Positions 55,083 to 64,000 of a stretch of 64,000 nucleotides of DNA are shown piece by piece. The notes below the pieces were generated by a model, which saw nothing but the letters and a program-made list of their open reading frames with translations, was not told the DNA's origin and searched no databases. Made by a program: the position numbers and the translations under genes. The stretch covers positions 1,352,470-1,416,469 of the forward strand of contig OX621175.1 in assembly GCA_951640195.1 (NCBI GenBank), given 5' to 3'. Each line of letters opens with the position of its first letter. Position 1 is the first letter of the stretch. This DNA comes from Porpolomopsis calyptriformis (Eukaryota; Basidiomycota; Agaricomycetes; Agaricales; Hygrophoraceae).

Positions 55083-56159
55083 TCCATCATTGTAATTCTC
55101 CCCCTCATCGTCATCACCATTTGTGATGATGCCTAGCTCCGGCATGGAGGTGCATCCATCGTGGGGTGGGTCGGTCATCATTCGCGATTCGTTCGAGGAC
55201 TCAACGTCGGGTTCAAAAGTGTAACAGGCTTCCGAATTGGAATTGATTGCAGCATTCGCGCTGCCTGAGGGTTTGGGCTTTCGGGGTGCAAGACAGGCCC
55301 AAGAAAAGTGCCCCCACTTGCCACAGTTGTAGTATTCGTCCTTGGGACCAGCCGTTCGCCATCCCATTCGTCTTCCAGGTCATTTAGAGTTGTTAGGTGC
55401 GACTGACATTGCTTCATTGCCGTCGCGACAGTTTTGTTGGTTCCGACCAGGCTTCCACTGTTGCATAGTGACTTGCCTGTTGTACTCTTCAGAGATGAGC
55501 ACGATAAGCGCATCCAGCTTGATGTCTTGAGAGGTGACATTGGGTTGTTGGGAGGCTAGGAGCCTTGCAGCGCTTACCATACTTGCGGCGAAAGTTGATA
55601 GGGAATGCGGAATAGCTGATAGTATTGTTGACGCGTAGTCCTTGTCATTGATCTTGACGTCGACAGCCACCAGTCGCTCCTTCTTGCTGCGCAGTTCCAT
55701 TAGGAATTCGTGGACATTGGCATTTTCTCTGCACTTTGATTGCAGGAAGTCTTGCCGCAGGTCGGTCTTCGCATACGCTCCCTTCTCTGTGTAGTTGGTG
55801 ACAATGAGTTTCCACATGGCAGCAACAGTTGTCAGCCCCTTGATCTGAAAGATAATCGAATCCGGGATCCGTTGCGTGAGGAGGTACATTGCGGTCACCT
55901 CGTCTTCATCCCACTTGTCGAGCTCAGCCTGTTGGTCAGTGGTGACAACACCAGTGTGAACTGGCCTTTGTCCTCCTACAAAATGCCGCCATTTTCATTT
56001 AGCCTTCACAGCAACTTTGAAACGAAATGACCAGATGGCCCAGTTTGAGCCGTCGATTTCGAGCTTCAGGATGTTCATGGGTAAAGTGTCGCTCGAGAGT
56101 GTCGTTGCTTGAGAAGTTGAAGCTGGCGGGGTAGAGGTGGTGGCTGCAATGGTGCCCAT
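55083..56159 (-). pseudogene. Copia Gag region
   Basis: Starts MGTIAATTSTPPASTSQATT (56,159) and contains the UBN2/Gag core: IDGSNWAIWSFRFKVAVKAK, EVTAMYLLTQRIPDSIIFQI, FLQSKCRENANVHEFLMELR. A zinc-knuckle remnant reads YYNCGKWGHFSWAC; the first Cys of the CCHC pattern appears as Tyr. A frame interruption near 55,380 separates core and knuckle. Directly past 55,083 the frame is cut by the miniature LTR element. Confidence 0.75.
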
Positions 56160-56228
56160 AGTGGAATGATAGTAAGTCTAGTAGTAAAGGAAAATATGAC
56201 TGTGAGTGGTTACGCAGGGCTCATAACC

Positions 56229-56443
56229 TAAAAGACGGGGATGAAATAGCACAGAGGGTGATTCGGGATCACCCTCAGGTTTTTGTACATACAGCACAGC
56301 CACGTGGCTACGCGCTGGCACTAATCTGGTCCGTTATCCTGAGTAAGTCAGAATAAGCACAATACTACATAAACTGAGCAGGCCCTGAGCCGAGTCCGCT
56401 TCCACCTCCATCCTGTAGCCATGTAAGGCTTGTTATTCCAACA
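56229..56443 (-). repeat. Copia 5' LTR
   Basis: 215 bp. On the minus strand it starts TGTTGGAATAAC and ends CCGTCTTTTA, immediately followed by the primer-binding-site-like sequence. Confidence 0.88.
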
Positions 56444-56448
56444 TTCCT

Positions 56449-58440
56449 TGCTTGTGGTAACTCATCACAGGCTACCTTTAATGCTGTCCGTAAAGCAATT
56501 CTCCGCCATCACCCTAACAACAACATTCTCTCATACAATCAAATCAAATGACACATCAAGCAATTTACAGGCATCATACTGCTAATGCATGATATGTGTA
56601 TAAATACCTGTCTAGCCTACACCAGCCCTTATGCCAATCTCAATTCGTGTCCAGTCTGCTCAGAACCTCGCTATCATACTGTCCCTGATGTTGAAGATAC
56701 CATATGCATAAATAAAAAAACCCCTCGCCGCCAGTTCTTAACTCTCCCCCTTGGACTGCAGCTTCAAGCACTCTGGAGCCAAGGACAGAGTGCTGAGCAT
56801 ATGTGATACCTCCACAGACGGACTGAAGATATTCTACAAGAGATCCAAGAAAGTGGTCGGATATCCTGTTACAATGACATCTGTGCTGGCACCAACTTTC
56901 TTGGTGCAGTGTGAAATAGGCAGATCCAACAAGGTGATATGGTTGTTCTTTTCTCAATTGATGGAGCGCAACTCTACTGGAACAAGAAATCAGACTGTTG
57001 GATCAGTATATGGGTTGTTCTCAACCTAGCACCCGATAAGTGCTACAAGATGAAACATGTACTACCTGGGTCTTTCATTCCTAGTCCGAATCCCCCTAAA
57101 CATCCTAATTCATTCATATTCCCCAGTCTCTACCACGTATCTGCATTGCAATTAGAAGGTCTCATTGTCTATGATGGATTTTCTACTGTGCTTGCAAGCT
57201 CCAGGATTTTCCTTGCTTTTGTTACCACAGATGCTATGGGTATGGCTGATCTCATTGGCTGGGTTGGTCACCATGGTAAATATGGCTGTTGTTTCATTTG
57301 TGGGCTACCTGGACATCATAAACCTGGTGCTCAAGGGACTCACTATTATCCCGCCCTCCTCAAACCTCAAAACTACATGGTTTCTGGATGCGATAAACCT
57401 GGTGCTCAAGGGACTCACTATTATCCCGCCCTCCTCAAACCTCAAACCATGTAGTTTTGAGGTTTGAGGAGGGCGGGATAATAGTGAGTCCCTTGAGCAC
57501 CAGGTTTACCATGGTGACCAACCCAGCCAATGAGATTAGCCATACCTATAATAAACCTAGTGCTCAAGGGACTCACTATTATCCTGCCCTCCTCAAACCT
57601 CAAAACTACATGGTTTCTGCACTCCACATAACCCAGCTGAAAAGATTTCCAGTGGGTACAAAGCATCAGAATTTCTGATATACATCTATGGTCTTGGCCC
57701 TGGACTTCTCTATGATGTTCTACCTGAACAGTATTGGATTCATTTCTGCAAGCTTGTCCATGGTGTTCAGCTCATTCTCCAGCATAATATCACCCAATCT
57801 GATCTACTCATTGCCTATAAGTTGCTCCTCGAGTTTGTTGTTGAATTCGAGTGTCTTTATTGCCAACGACATGCTGATTGACTCCATTTTGTTTGGCAGA
57901 GTGTCCATGCTCTCACTCATCTCGCACCAGAAGTGATTCGTGTTGGACTAATAGCTCTACTAGCATAATGGGTAATGGAACAAATGATTGGGAATCTTGG
58001 TGTTGAAATTCAACAACCCTCAAATCCATATGCAAACCTGGCTCAGCATGGACTCCTCCAATCTCAAGTTAACGCCCTCAAAGCAATGATTCCCAATCTT
58101 GAAGATGACAACCCTACATTTCTGCATGGTGCTATTGATATAGGGGGTGGGTAGGTACTTCTGCGAAAGAAAGATATGATTTCACGCAAGGTACAAGAAC
58201 TAGAAGGGAAGGCAATATGTGCATACTTGCACACACTGGATGGAGACCACACACACTGGTGGGATGGCACAGTAACTAAGTGGGCACGCCTTCATTTGCC
58301 AAATGGTCAAGTTGCACGATCATCTTGGGTTGAAGAGAATCAGAAGAGGACACCACGGAGAGCGCAAAACATAACAGTAATCTTATTCTTTATTCTCATA
58401 CTCATCTTCTTGCTAACAATATTCCTGTGGTAGCTTACAG
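56449..58440 (+). pseudogene. central part of the Tnp2-type transposase
   Basis: Continues the frame cut at 42,884: ACGNSSQATFNAVRKAILRH, then DMCINTCLAYTSPYANLNSC with a following CxxC-type motif, RRQFLTLPLGLQLQALWSQG, VVLFSIDGAQLYWNKKSDCW, NLAPDKCYKMKHVLPGSFIP, MADLIGWVGHHGKYGCCFIC and HYYPALLKPQ. These are standard blocks of agaricomycete Tnp2 transposases (pfam Transposase_21). TGA stops at 56549-56551 and 56912-56914 sit at Arg-like positions. Around 57,320-57,620 one coding block is duplicated and inverted. A later piece near 58,180 (VQELEGKAICAYLHTLDGDH) continues the family. Confidence 0.8.
57395..57507. repeat. perfect 52-bp inverted repeat with 9-bp spacer
   Basis: Arms 57395-57446 and 57456-57507 are exact reverse complements. 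They derive from the transposase block encoding PGAQGTHYYPALLKPQ, which is present four times in this stretch: direct at about 57,322 and 57,395, inverted at 57,456-57,507, and direct again at about 57,555. Confidence 0.9.
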
Positions 58441-58860
58441 TCAGAAATATCTTGAGGTTTTCAGAGGTGAAGTTTTACTTTGCCTTCACTGCAAATGGGA
58501 TATGCCAAATCCTAGCTCTGGTCAACCTCTTCAGTATGCCTGATGTCGAACTTCAAAACGAATCCTAGAATACACTCTGGGTCTGCAGATATGGCAGAGA
58601 TGACAACCTTCTTGTTATTAATGTTAAAAATATTTGATCTGTTGTCTCAATGGTGCCTTTCCCTCATACGTCTCATCCTAACTCTTTTTTTGTTCATGAA
58701 GATTTGGGACTTGATGTTGCTGAGCTTGATGCTCAAGTGACATTGGATTCAGATAATTATTAGGGTACTCCATGTATCTCATTCAAACTAATCAATAGAT
58801 AATGCAGACATAGACTTAGATGCATGTAAAGCCATTTATAATTAAATCAAAACAAGTGAC

Positions 58861-61000
58861 ATCATTATTTCATGACTATCATATCACATTCCATGTCATT
58901 TCCATCCTTTTTTCCCTTTACCTCATACACTTCCAGCACACCCTCTCAGATTGACTCAAATTTCTCAATTACGCCATCCCAAAGTCACCTACCCAGCCCA
59001 CTTGAACCAGCTTGGACACCTCTAGAGCCAAGGTCAAATTTGCACGCTTTATCAACAGCATCCCATGAACATCTCGTCACTTCTCAAAATCCTTCATATG
59101 CTAAGCTACTTCAATGTGTTGCTTCTATCACCAAGCAAAATGAAGTCATCCAAGCAAAGTTCTCAACTTTAGAGCATGTAAATTTACCTACTATAATCTG
59201 ATTTCTGATTCTGATTTTACAGAGAGTCATATCGGCAACTTATACAAGTTGTAGCACAAGCTAATACCTCTAGTGATCCATCTGAATTATCCATCAAAGC
59301 AAGTAATACGTTGAAGGCTTTATTCTGAGCAACCTTACCTGTGACTCCACCAACTCCACCACTTCCCATCCTCAATCAATCAGACCATCCAAACGTTCGA
59401 TGGTGGACAAAGAGATTGTGGAGTCACCAAGAAGACCAACTTACAGGTTTAAATGATGATGATACAAAGATCAAGTCGACTGATTACTTAGAAGATATAC
59501 AAGGCATTCCAATTAATCATGAAGCATGTCATACCCTCTACTCACATGCTCACCTCATTTGGAACCTATTTGCTACTTCTGGAGATCCACCAATGGGCTA
59601 CAAAGTTGTCAATATCCAATACCTCACACACTATCAAGACCAAATGGAATGAGAATTCCCCATCCTTCAACTGTGTTCTAACCATTGGAAAGCTGACCAA
59701 GTCTGGATCCTCAACTACCCTTTGTGGCTTCGAAATTGGGAAATCAAAATGAAGCAAGGCAAAGATAAAGGCAAGTTTTAACTTATTTGCATTATGAATA
59801 TTGTAATTCCTTCAACAGCTTCTGCACCAAAACGCAAGCATGAAGATGATGCAATAACATTCAAGAAGTAGAAAACCAGCCACCAACTAAATGATGAGAA
59901 TGTTGACTACATCCAGGATCTCGACTTGCCATCAACTGTACAAGAACCAAGTCCACCACTAGACCTCATTGAAACAATCTTGGTATGTTCAATCACCTCT
60001 GAGAATACGATTCACTCATCCCTTTTTGTTTGGATTGGTATCGTTAAGCCTGCAAACCCATTGTAAGTGCTATTATGGATATGATTAATACATGAAACTC
60101 ACGAATCAAATAAAACTAGAATAATGGTGAAAATTAATATCCCATTGCTCACTATAGGTACAGCAACCATGCAAATGCCAATTGAATCCAGTACAGTTGG
60201 GCATCCCATTGCATGTGAGTGCTCAGATTACAATCTTCATTCGAATCACAAATACTTCAATTGGATATACAGCTTCGCCCATCTCATCATTGCCTTGTCT
60301 TCTATCAAGTTTACTGAACCTGTCCACTAGCATTGCAACAGATAAGGCATCTGATGCACCCACAGGCCTCAACATGTTGGCAACAACTGCATCAAGATTG
60401 ACTATGACTAGTACTGTGCCTACCATCAATCCCACTGATACAGGTGCATTTGTTTTGATAGCTCCATGGGGATACTACCTTAATCATCGGCAGAGACCTC
60501 CCTTCCCTCTACTGCAGCTTCAACTCTATCAGCTCCACTGTCACTCTCAACAGATGCAACAATATCAAATTCACCTTCACTTGTTACTGCAAATTCAGCT
60601 GCTCGCTCATTGACTATAACCCTAAAACCAAAGAAGAAACTTCTGACCACTCTAGCCTCTGAAAAACCCTTTGAACTACTAACCAGTAACACAGCATAGT
60701 AAGTCAATCAGAGTACTTGTATACACTCACTCACATCCTTCTCAGGGCTCTATGTGCCCATCAATGGAAGTTGAACAACATGAATGGGACAAAAGCACAA
60801 TTTGACGCATACTTCAAGACACTTTCTGGAAACCAATTACAGGTATGATTGATATCAACTTCTTCATGTTCAGTATGATAATGTAGCATTGGCAGCCATT
60901 CAAAGATGAAGAGAAAAGTCTGGTACATCTATTTCTCTATCAACTCATCACCTGAATCTCACCCTATGAATAGCACATGTTGCACAAGAAAGCAGGACCT
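58861..61000 (+). pseudogene. decayed second ORF region of the CACTA element
   Basis: Short open pieces in plus orientation, separated by stops, look like exons of one gene: MSFPSFFPFTSYTSSTPSQI and LLQCVASITKQNEVIQAKFS at 58,872-59,201; VRWWTKRLWSHQEDQLTGLN at 59,341-59,652; and WKADQVWILNYPLWLRNWEI just after. A further stretch around 60,750-60,900 reads CAHQWKLNNMNGTKAQFDAY. Similar non-transposase ORFs accompany agaricomycete CACTA elements, but I cannot name a domain. Exon borders are not resolved. Confidence 0.45.
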
Positions 61001-61119
61001 AGATAATGTATGTCTATTATCCTTATTTGCCATATCATCAACTAACTCCTCCATTTCCCTGCCAGCAATGAAGTTATCGCATCACCATCTCCATATCGCA
61101 ATTTTCACTCAGGGTTGTT

Positions 61120-61226
61120 GGATCGGGTGTGGGGGATGGAGGGAGGGAGGATGGACAATAGATGTGGAGCAGGGGAGCAGGGAAGCGGGGGAGCAGGGGA
61201 GCAGGGGAGTGGGGGAGTGGGGGAGC
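61120..61226 (+). repeat. G-rich minisatellite
   Basis: From about 61,164, repeated GGGGAGCAG / GGGGAGTGG units of 8-9 bp, with frequent runs of three to five G on the plus strand. GGGAGGGAGGATGG lies just upstream. Four or more G-runs in close succession could form a G-quadruplex. Confidence 0.65.
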
Positions 61227-61243
61227 AACAGCAGAGGTCAGCA

Positions 61244-61320
61244 GAAACCAGCATTTTGTACAATACCAATTAATACCAGCATTTTAGAGTCAATACCAGC
61301 ATTCTGTAAAATACCTGTGA
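61244..61320 (+). repeat. short tandem AATACCAGCATTYTGT-like repeats
   Basis: Three copies of a ~24-bp unit with the core CAATACCAGCATT, the last two slightly diverged. They lie between the G-rich repeat and the right end of the CACTA element. Confidence 0.5.
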
Positions 61321-61500
61321 GAATACAGCCAGTATACTAGCTGTCGTCGGCTGCCATCGAGCCAAAAATGCACTTAAAACTTCGAGTTGACCTCAATCTA
61401 TATTAACATTTCTCACTCGTTACAAGTCTGCTGTGGTGTAAAAAGATGGCCGAGATCTGCTGTAATCGATGGACTTGATATTAGCCATACACAGCCTTTC

Positions 61501-61531
61501 TCAGCTGACAGACTTTTCACTGGGCCTTATC
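61501..61531 (-). repeat. right terminal inverted repeat and target duplication of the CACTA element
   Basis: The complement of the left end, one mismatch in 24 (61501-61524), followed by CCTTATC at 61525-61531. Confidence 0.8.
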
Positions 61532-62124
61532 TTAACCATTCAATTTGAAAATGATTTGATACATTGGGAGGAGGAGATATAATGGTATAGTTCACCAAGA
61601 GGAAACAGCATGCAACATAATGCCAAGCAATCAAATGATTATCAGGTTGCCAAATGAGAACAAAACTTTCCTGTATGCCAATTTCCATACAAGTAGACAC
61701 TGTTATAAACTGGTTGTCGATGAGATGGTTTTACTTCGAAGAGCTCTGTCCCAAGACAATGATAATGTCTCAAGTCCTAGTTATTGGGTTGCTAACGAGG
61801 AATCAGACTTAAAGTCTGAGTATGGCTAACTAGGAGTTTATATACTGACTATGCTACTGCAGATGAGTCAGTATCTACATGAGGAATACATGCGGCGAGT
61901 GAAGATAAGCATGATAAGAAACTTGGAGCATGTGAAGGGATGAAACATAGTTGTCGGAAATGAAATCTATCCTATCTAGGATAAATGAAAAGATACAAGA
62001 TTGTGGGGAATCCCAAACAAAGATAGGGTGGATCCAACTGATCAATGATGACTAACATAGAGAAGGAATGGAAAAATTACGTCCATGACATACACCTCGT
62101 CTTTTGGGAAATTCGACCTGAATT
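61532..62124. other. non-coding stretch between the CACTA right end and the second Gypsy fragment
   Basis: AT-rich DNA without a supported ORF. It contains a strong hairpin at 61,775-61,835: outer arms TCCTAGTTA and TAACTAGGA, with an inner palindrome TCAGACTTAAAGTCTGA. Its place downstream of a minus-strand Gypsy ORF suggests it may include that element's 3' LTR, but no second LTR is in the window to compare. Confidence 0.4.
61775..61835. repeat. nested palindrome / hairpin
   Basis: Perfect 9-bp outer arms (61775-61783 and 61827-61835) around a perfect 17-bp inner palindrome. Possibly part of an LTR. Confidence 0.5.
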
Positions 62125-62888
62125 TCAAATCTGGGTGGTGTCAGGCATTTCGTTCTCTGAGGCTTGAGTCGGGATTTCCTCAGTGGCGGGGGCCTCGATG
62201 GCCACTGAGAGGGAAGCAATGGGGGTGGTTTCCGAAGCTGCTTCAATGGGGGAAGGGGCTTGGACTGTTGTGACGTCGTCCTCGTCCAGGTATTCTAAGT
62301 CGAGATTGATTGGGTACTCAACTGATGCACCATATTCGATTAACGTTTCCGCTGTCGTGAGATCTCGTTGAGCCCGGAGGTAATCTTCTCTAGAAAGTCA
62401 TTCGGCTCAATGACTTTCTTCTATGAGTTTGACGATAATGGCGCGGGTGGTGACATCGTAGCAATCAACCCATGTTCACTTCTTTTGTCATTGGAGCTCC
62501 CAAACTTTGAGCTCACTGTTGTCCCAATGGTTCTTCCAGAATGAGACGCTCTTCTGTAATGATTCATTCTCGACTCACAAAACATTGCGTTCTTCACGAA
62601 GCTCTTGGTTCCAATTACTGACACTGTTGCTATAGACCGTGAGACGGGAGATAGTGATGGCGGGATCTTCGGGGGGAGGAGTTTGAGTAGGATACTCCTT
62701 GAAGAAATCCTTGGCGCAAGCACGAGCTTGTCGACGTAGTTGTCGAGTGGAAGAGGTAGAGGTGGAGGGACCAGGAGTAGGGGAATGGATGGCGGATGAA
62801 GGGATTCATCCAGCACACTGGATGGCAATTTGTCGGTCAGGGGTAGAGGTGCGAGAGGCAGGCATTGCTGAATGGTGGTTTTCGACAT
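62125..62888 (-). pseudogene. third ORF of a degraded Gypsy-type element, downstream of pol
   Basis: One minus-strand frame gives RRQARACAKDFFKEYPTQTP, DPAITISRLTVYSNSVSNWN, then after several TGA codons REDYLRAQRDLTTAETLIEY and DDVTTVQAPSPIEAASETTP, ending DTTQI and TGA at 62,125. The beginning (MSKTTIQQCLPLAPLPLTDK) is in another frame, so there is a frameshift near 62,730. Five internal TGA codons are present. The protein is acidic and Ala/Thr/Pro-rich at the end and partly helical in the middle. I do not recognise a domain. It lies about 160 bp after the pol stop in the same orientation. Confidence 0.5.
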
Positions 62889-63050
62889 TGGTATGAGAAT
62901 AACAGTATTGAGTAAGTCTTGGACTGTGAAGTGTCATTGAAAGTGGGGAAAGACTGGATGGAATCGTATCTACGACTCTGAGTTTATAAGTGCCTCTTGG
63001 ATCTAAGAATAGAATTCAAAAAATGGACAGCCAGAATGATGACAAACAAG

Positions 63051-64000
63051 TTAAGTCGCCGTTTGAATTGAGTCTTCATAGGTCTTCACAATTTCCTTGG
63101 CATGTTGTAAGACATTTGGCCATTCTTCCCAAGTGGCTTCTTCGATCGGATAACCCTTCCATTTGACTAAATATTTTCATCGGCGTTTGGCTCCAGAGTG
63201 TTGAAGAATAGATTCCACTTCATATTCTTCTTCATTCTTGATCAGATCTGGTGGAGGTCGAGATGTATCAGTGATATCAGGATGGAGCGACTTATCTTTG
63301 ACGTTTGGTCTCAGGAGTGATACATGAAAAACTGGGTGGAGCCTCCAGGTTCTGGGGATATCAATGAGATACGCAAGATCCGATATCTGTTTCAGGATCT
63401 TGAATGGTCCAGTTCTTCGGTTATCCAATTTCTTGGCAGGTCAAGTCGTCTTGATGTTCTTGGTATCTAACCAAACTAAATCTCCGATTTTGAAGGAGGG
63501 AGAGAGTTTCCGTTTTTGATTGGCATACTTTTTCATCGATTCTGTGGTGTGTGATAGTGATTCACCAGCATTCTTCTGAGCACGTGTGAGACATTCATGG
63601 AAAGTGTTTGCTGCGGGGACGTTACTTGGGGATTCGATTGTGATTGGCAAATGAGGGTGATGGCCATATTCCAGATAGAAGGGTGATTGTGAAGTGGTGG
63701 AGTGTTGTCAATTATTATAAGCGAATTCAGCAGAAGCTAACCATTCAGACCAGTTGTCCTGCATGAAGTTGGTATAGAAACGTAGGTAGACTTCGAGCTC
63801 TTGGTTTGTTCATTCGGTCTGACCATCGGTTTCAGGATGATAAGCAGTAGACAGTCCAGAAATGGTTCCTAGGAGTTTGTTAAGGGCTTTAGTGAATTTT
63901 GACGTGAATTGAACTCCACGATCAGAAATGATCTTCTTTGGCCATCCATAATGTTTCCAGATGTGATCATGGAAGAGTCAGGCAGTGCCTTCTGATGAGA
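63051..64000 (-). pseudogene. Gypsy integrase-chromodomain fragment, runs off the window
   Basis: Minus strand from the window edge: [105 protein letters not shown], and a chromodomain with KYLVKWKGYPIEEATWEEWP ending near 63,051. In-frame TGA codons at 63978-63980, 63810-63812, 63708-63710, 63441-63443 and 63177-63179 all sit where the family has Arg. The RT part lies beyond base 64,000. The sequence differs clearly from the Gypsy at 47-54 kb, so it is another family. Confidence 0.82.

Larger units (their letters stand above)
42890..56443 (-). mobile_element. Copia LTR retrotransposon (minus orientation), interrupted by nested elements
   Basis: Identical-length LTRs of 215 bp (42890-43104 and 56229-56443) begin, on the minus strand, TGTTGGAATAAC, the standard Copia start. 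A 5-bp duplication, TTCCT, flanks both sides (42885-42889 and 56444-56448). Next to the 5' LTR on the minus strand is GGTTATGAGCCCTGC, a primer-binding-site-like sequence. Before the 3' LTR is the purine tract GAGGGGGAG. The gag region is at 55,083-56,159 and pol at 43,112-47,172, separated by an inserted Gypsy/miniature-LTR block. Without nested DNA the element is about 5.1 kb. Confidence 0.88.
41349..61524 (+). mobile_element. CACTA (Tnp2-type) DNA transposon, decayed and filled with younger insertions
   Basis: Terminal inverted repeats of 24 nt, beginning CCCAGTGAAAAGTC, match at 23 of 24 positions (41349-41372 against the complement of 61501-61524). Immediately outside is a 7-bp direct duplication, CCTTATC, at 41342-41348 and 61525-61531. 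Tnp2-type transposase pieces at 42,240-42,884 and 56,449-58,440 become one reading path when the Copia element between them is removed. Without the nested insertions (Copia block about 13.6 kb, MITE about 0.7 kb) the element would be about 5.9 kb. A second decayed ORF region lies on its right side. Confidence 0.8.

Noticed and set aside
61120..61226. Internal telomeric repeats
   Set aside because: The G-rich units are GGGGAGCAG/GTGG-like, not the TTAGGG-type telomere repeat.

Overview
The window is nuclear DNA of a filamentous basidiomycete, most likely an agaricomycete (mushroom-forming class). Host genes are split by many short introns of about 43-60 nt with GT-AG borders. Core eukaryotic genes are recognisable: CPSF160/CFT1, GPN2, SEC31 and NF-YB/HAP3. 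Lineage-typical families are also present: a cellular RNA-dependent RNA polymerase joined to an SF1 helicase, an NB-ARC/TPR NLR-like protein, agaricomycete CACTA (Tnp2) transposases and chromodomain Gypsy elements. There are no bacterial-style operons and no CRISPR.

Layout. 1-23,010 is gene-dense: a partial membrane protein (-), a long disordered protein (-), CFT1 (+), an unknown 249-aa protein (-), GPN2 (+), SEC31 (+) and an NLR-like STAND protein (+). 23,205-37,516 is one long minus-strand gene that reads as a QDE-1-type RNA-dependent RNA polymerase followed by a UPF1-like SF1 helicase. Its last intron is about 8.1 kb because a ~7.9-kb cut-and-paste transposon (about 23,871-31,797) lies inside it, between helicase motifs III and IV. 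That transposon carries an integrase-type DDE transposase, a Cys-rich companion protein and decayed TPR fragments like those of the neighbouring NLR. 37,610-40,850 returns to host genes: a NadR-like AAA/kinase (+), NF-YB (-), L-lactate dehydrogenase (+) and a small secreted protein (-).

41,349-61,524 is a nest of transposons with resolvable borders. The outermost is a CACTA/Tnp2 element (24-nt inverted ends, 7-bp CCTTATC duplication). It contains a MITE-like repeat with a tRNA-like core and a Copia element (215-bp LTRs, TTCCT duplication). Inside the Copia are a chromodomain Gypsy (LTRs of 385 and 366 bp) plus a miniature LTR element (139-bp LTRs), which share one TCGTA duplication, and a 575-bp insertion. 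61,532-64,000 is the 3' part of a second, degraded Gypsy on the minus strand.

Overall, a compact gene block abuts a transposon graveyard. The old elements carry a repeated pattern of in-frame TGA stops where the family has arginine (CGA), as expected from C-to-T decay at methylated CpG. The element inside the RNA-silencing gene shows no such stops in the parts I read and so looks younger. An RNAi polymerase gene invaded by a transposon, next to an NLR whose TPR type also occurs in that transposon, is the most notable arrangement here.
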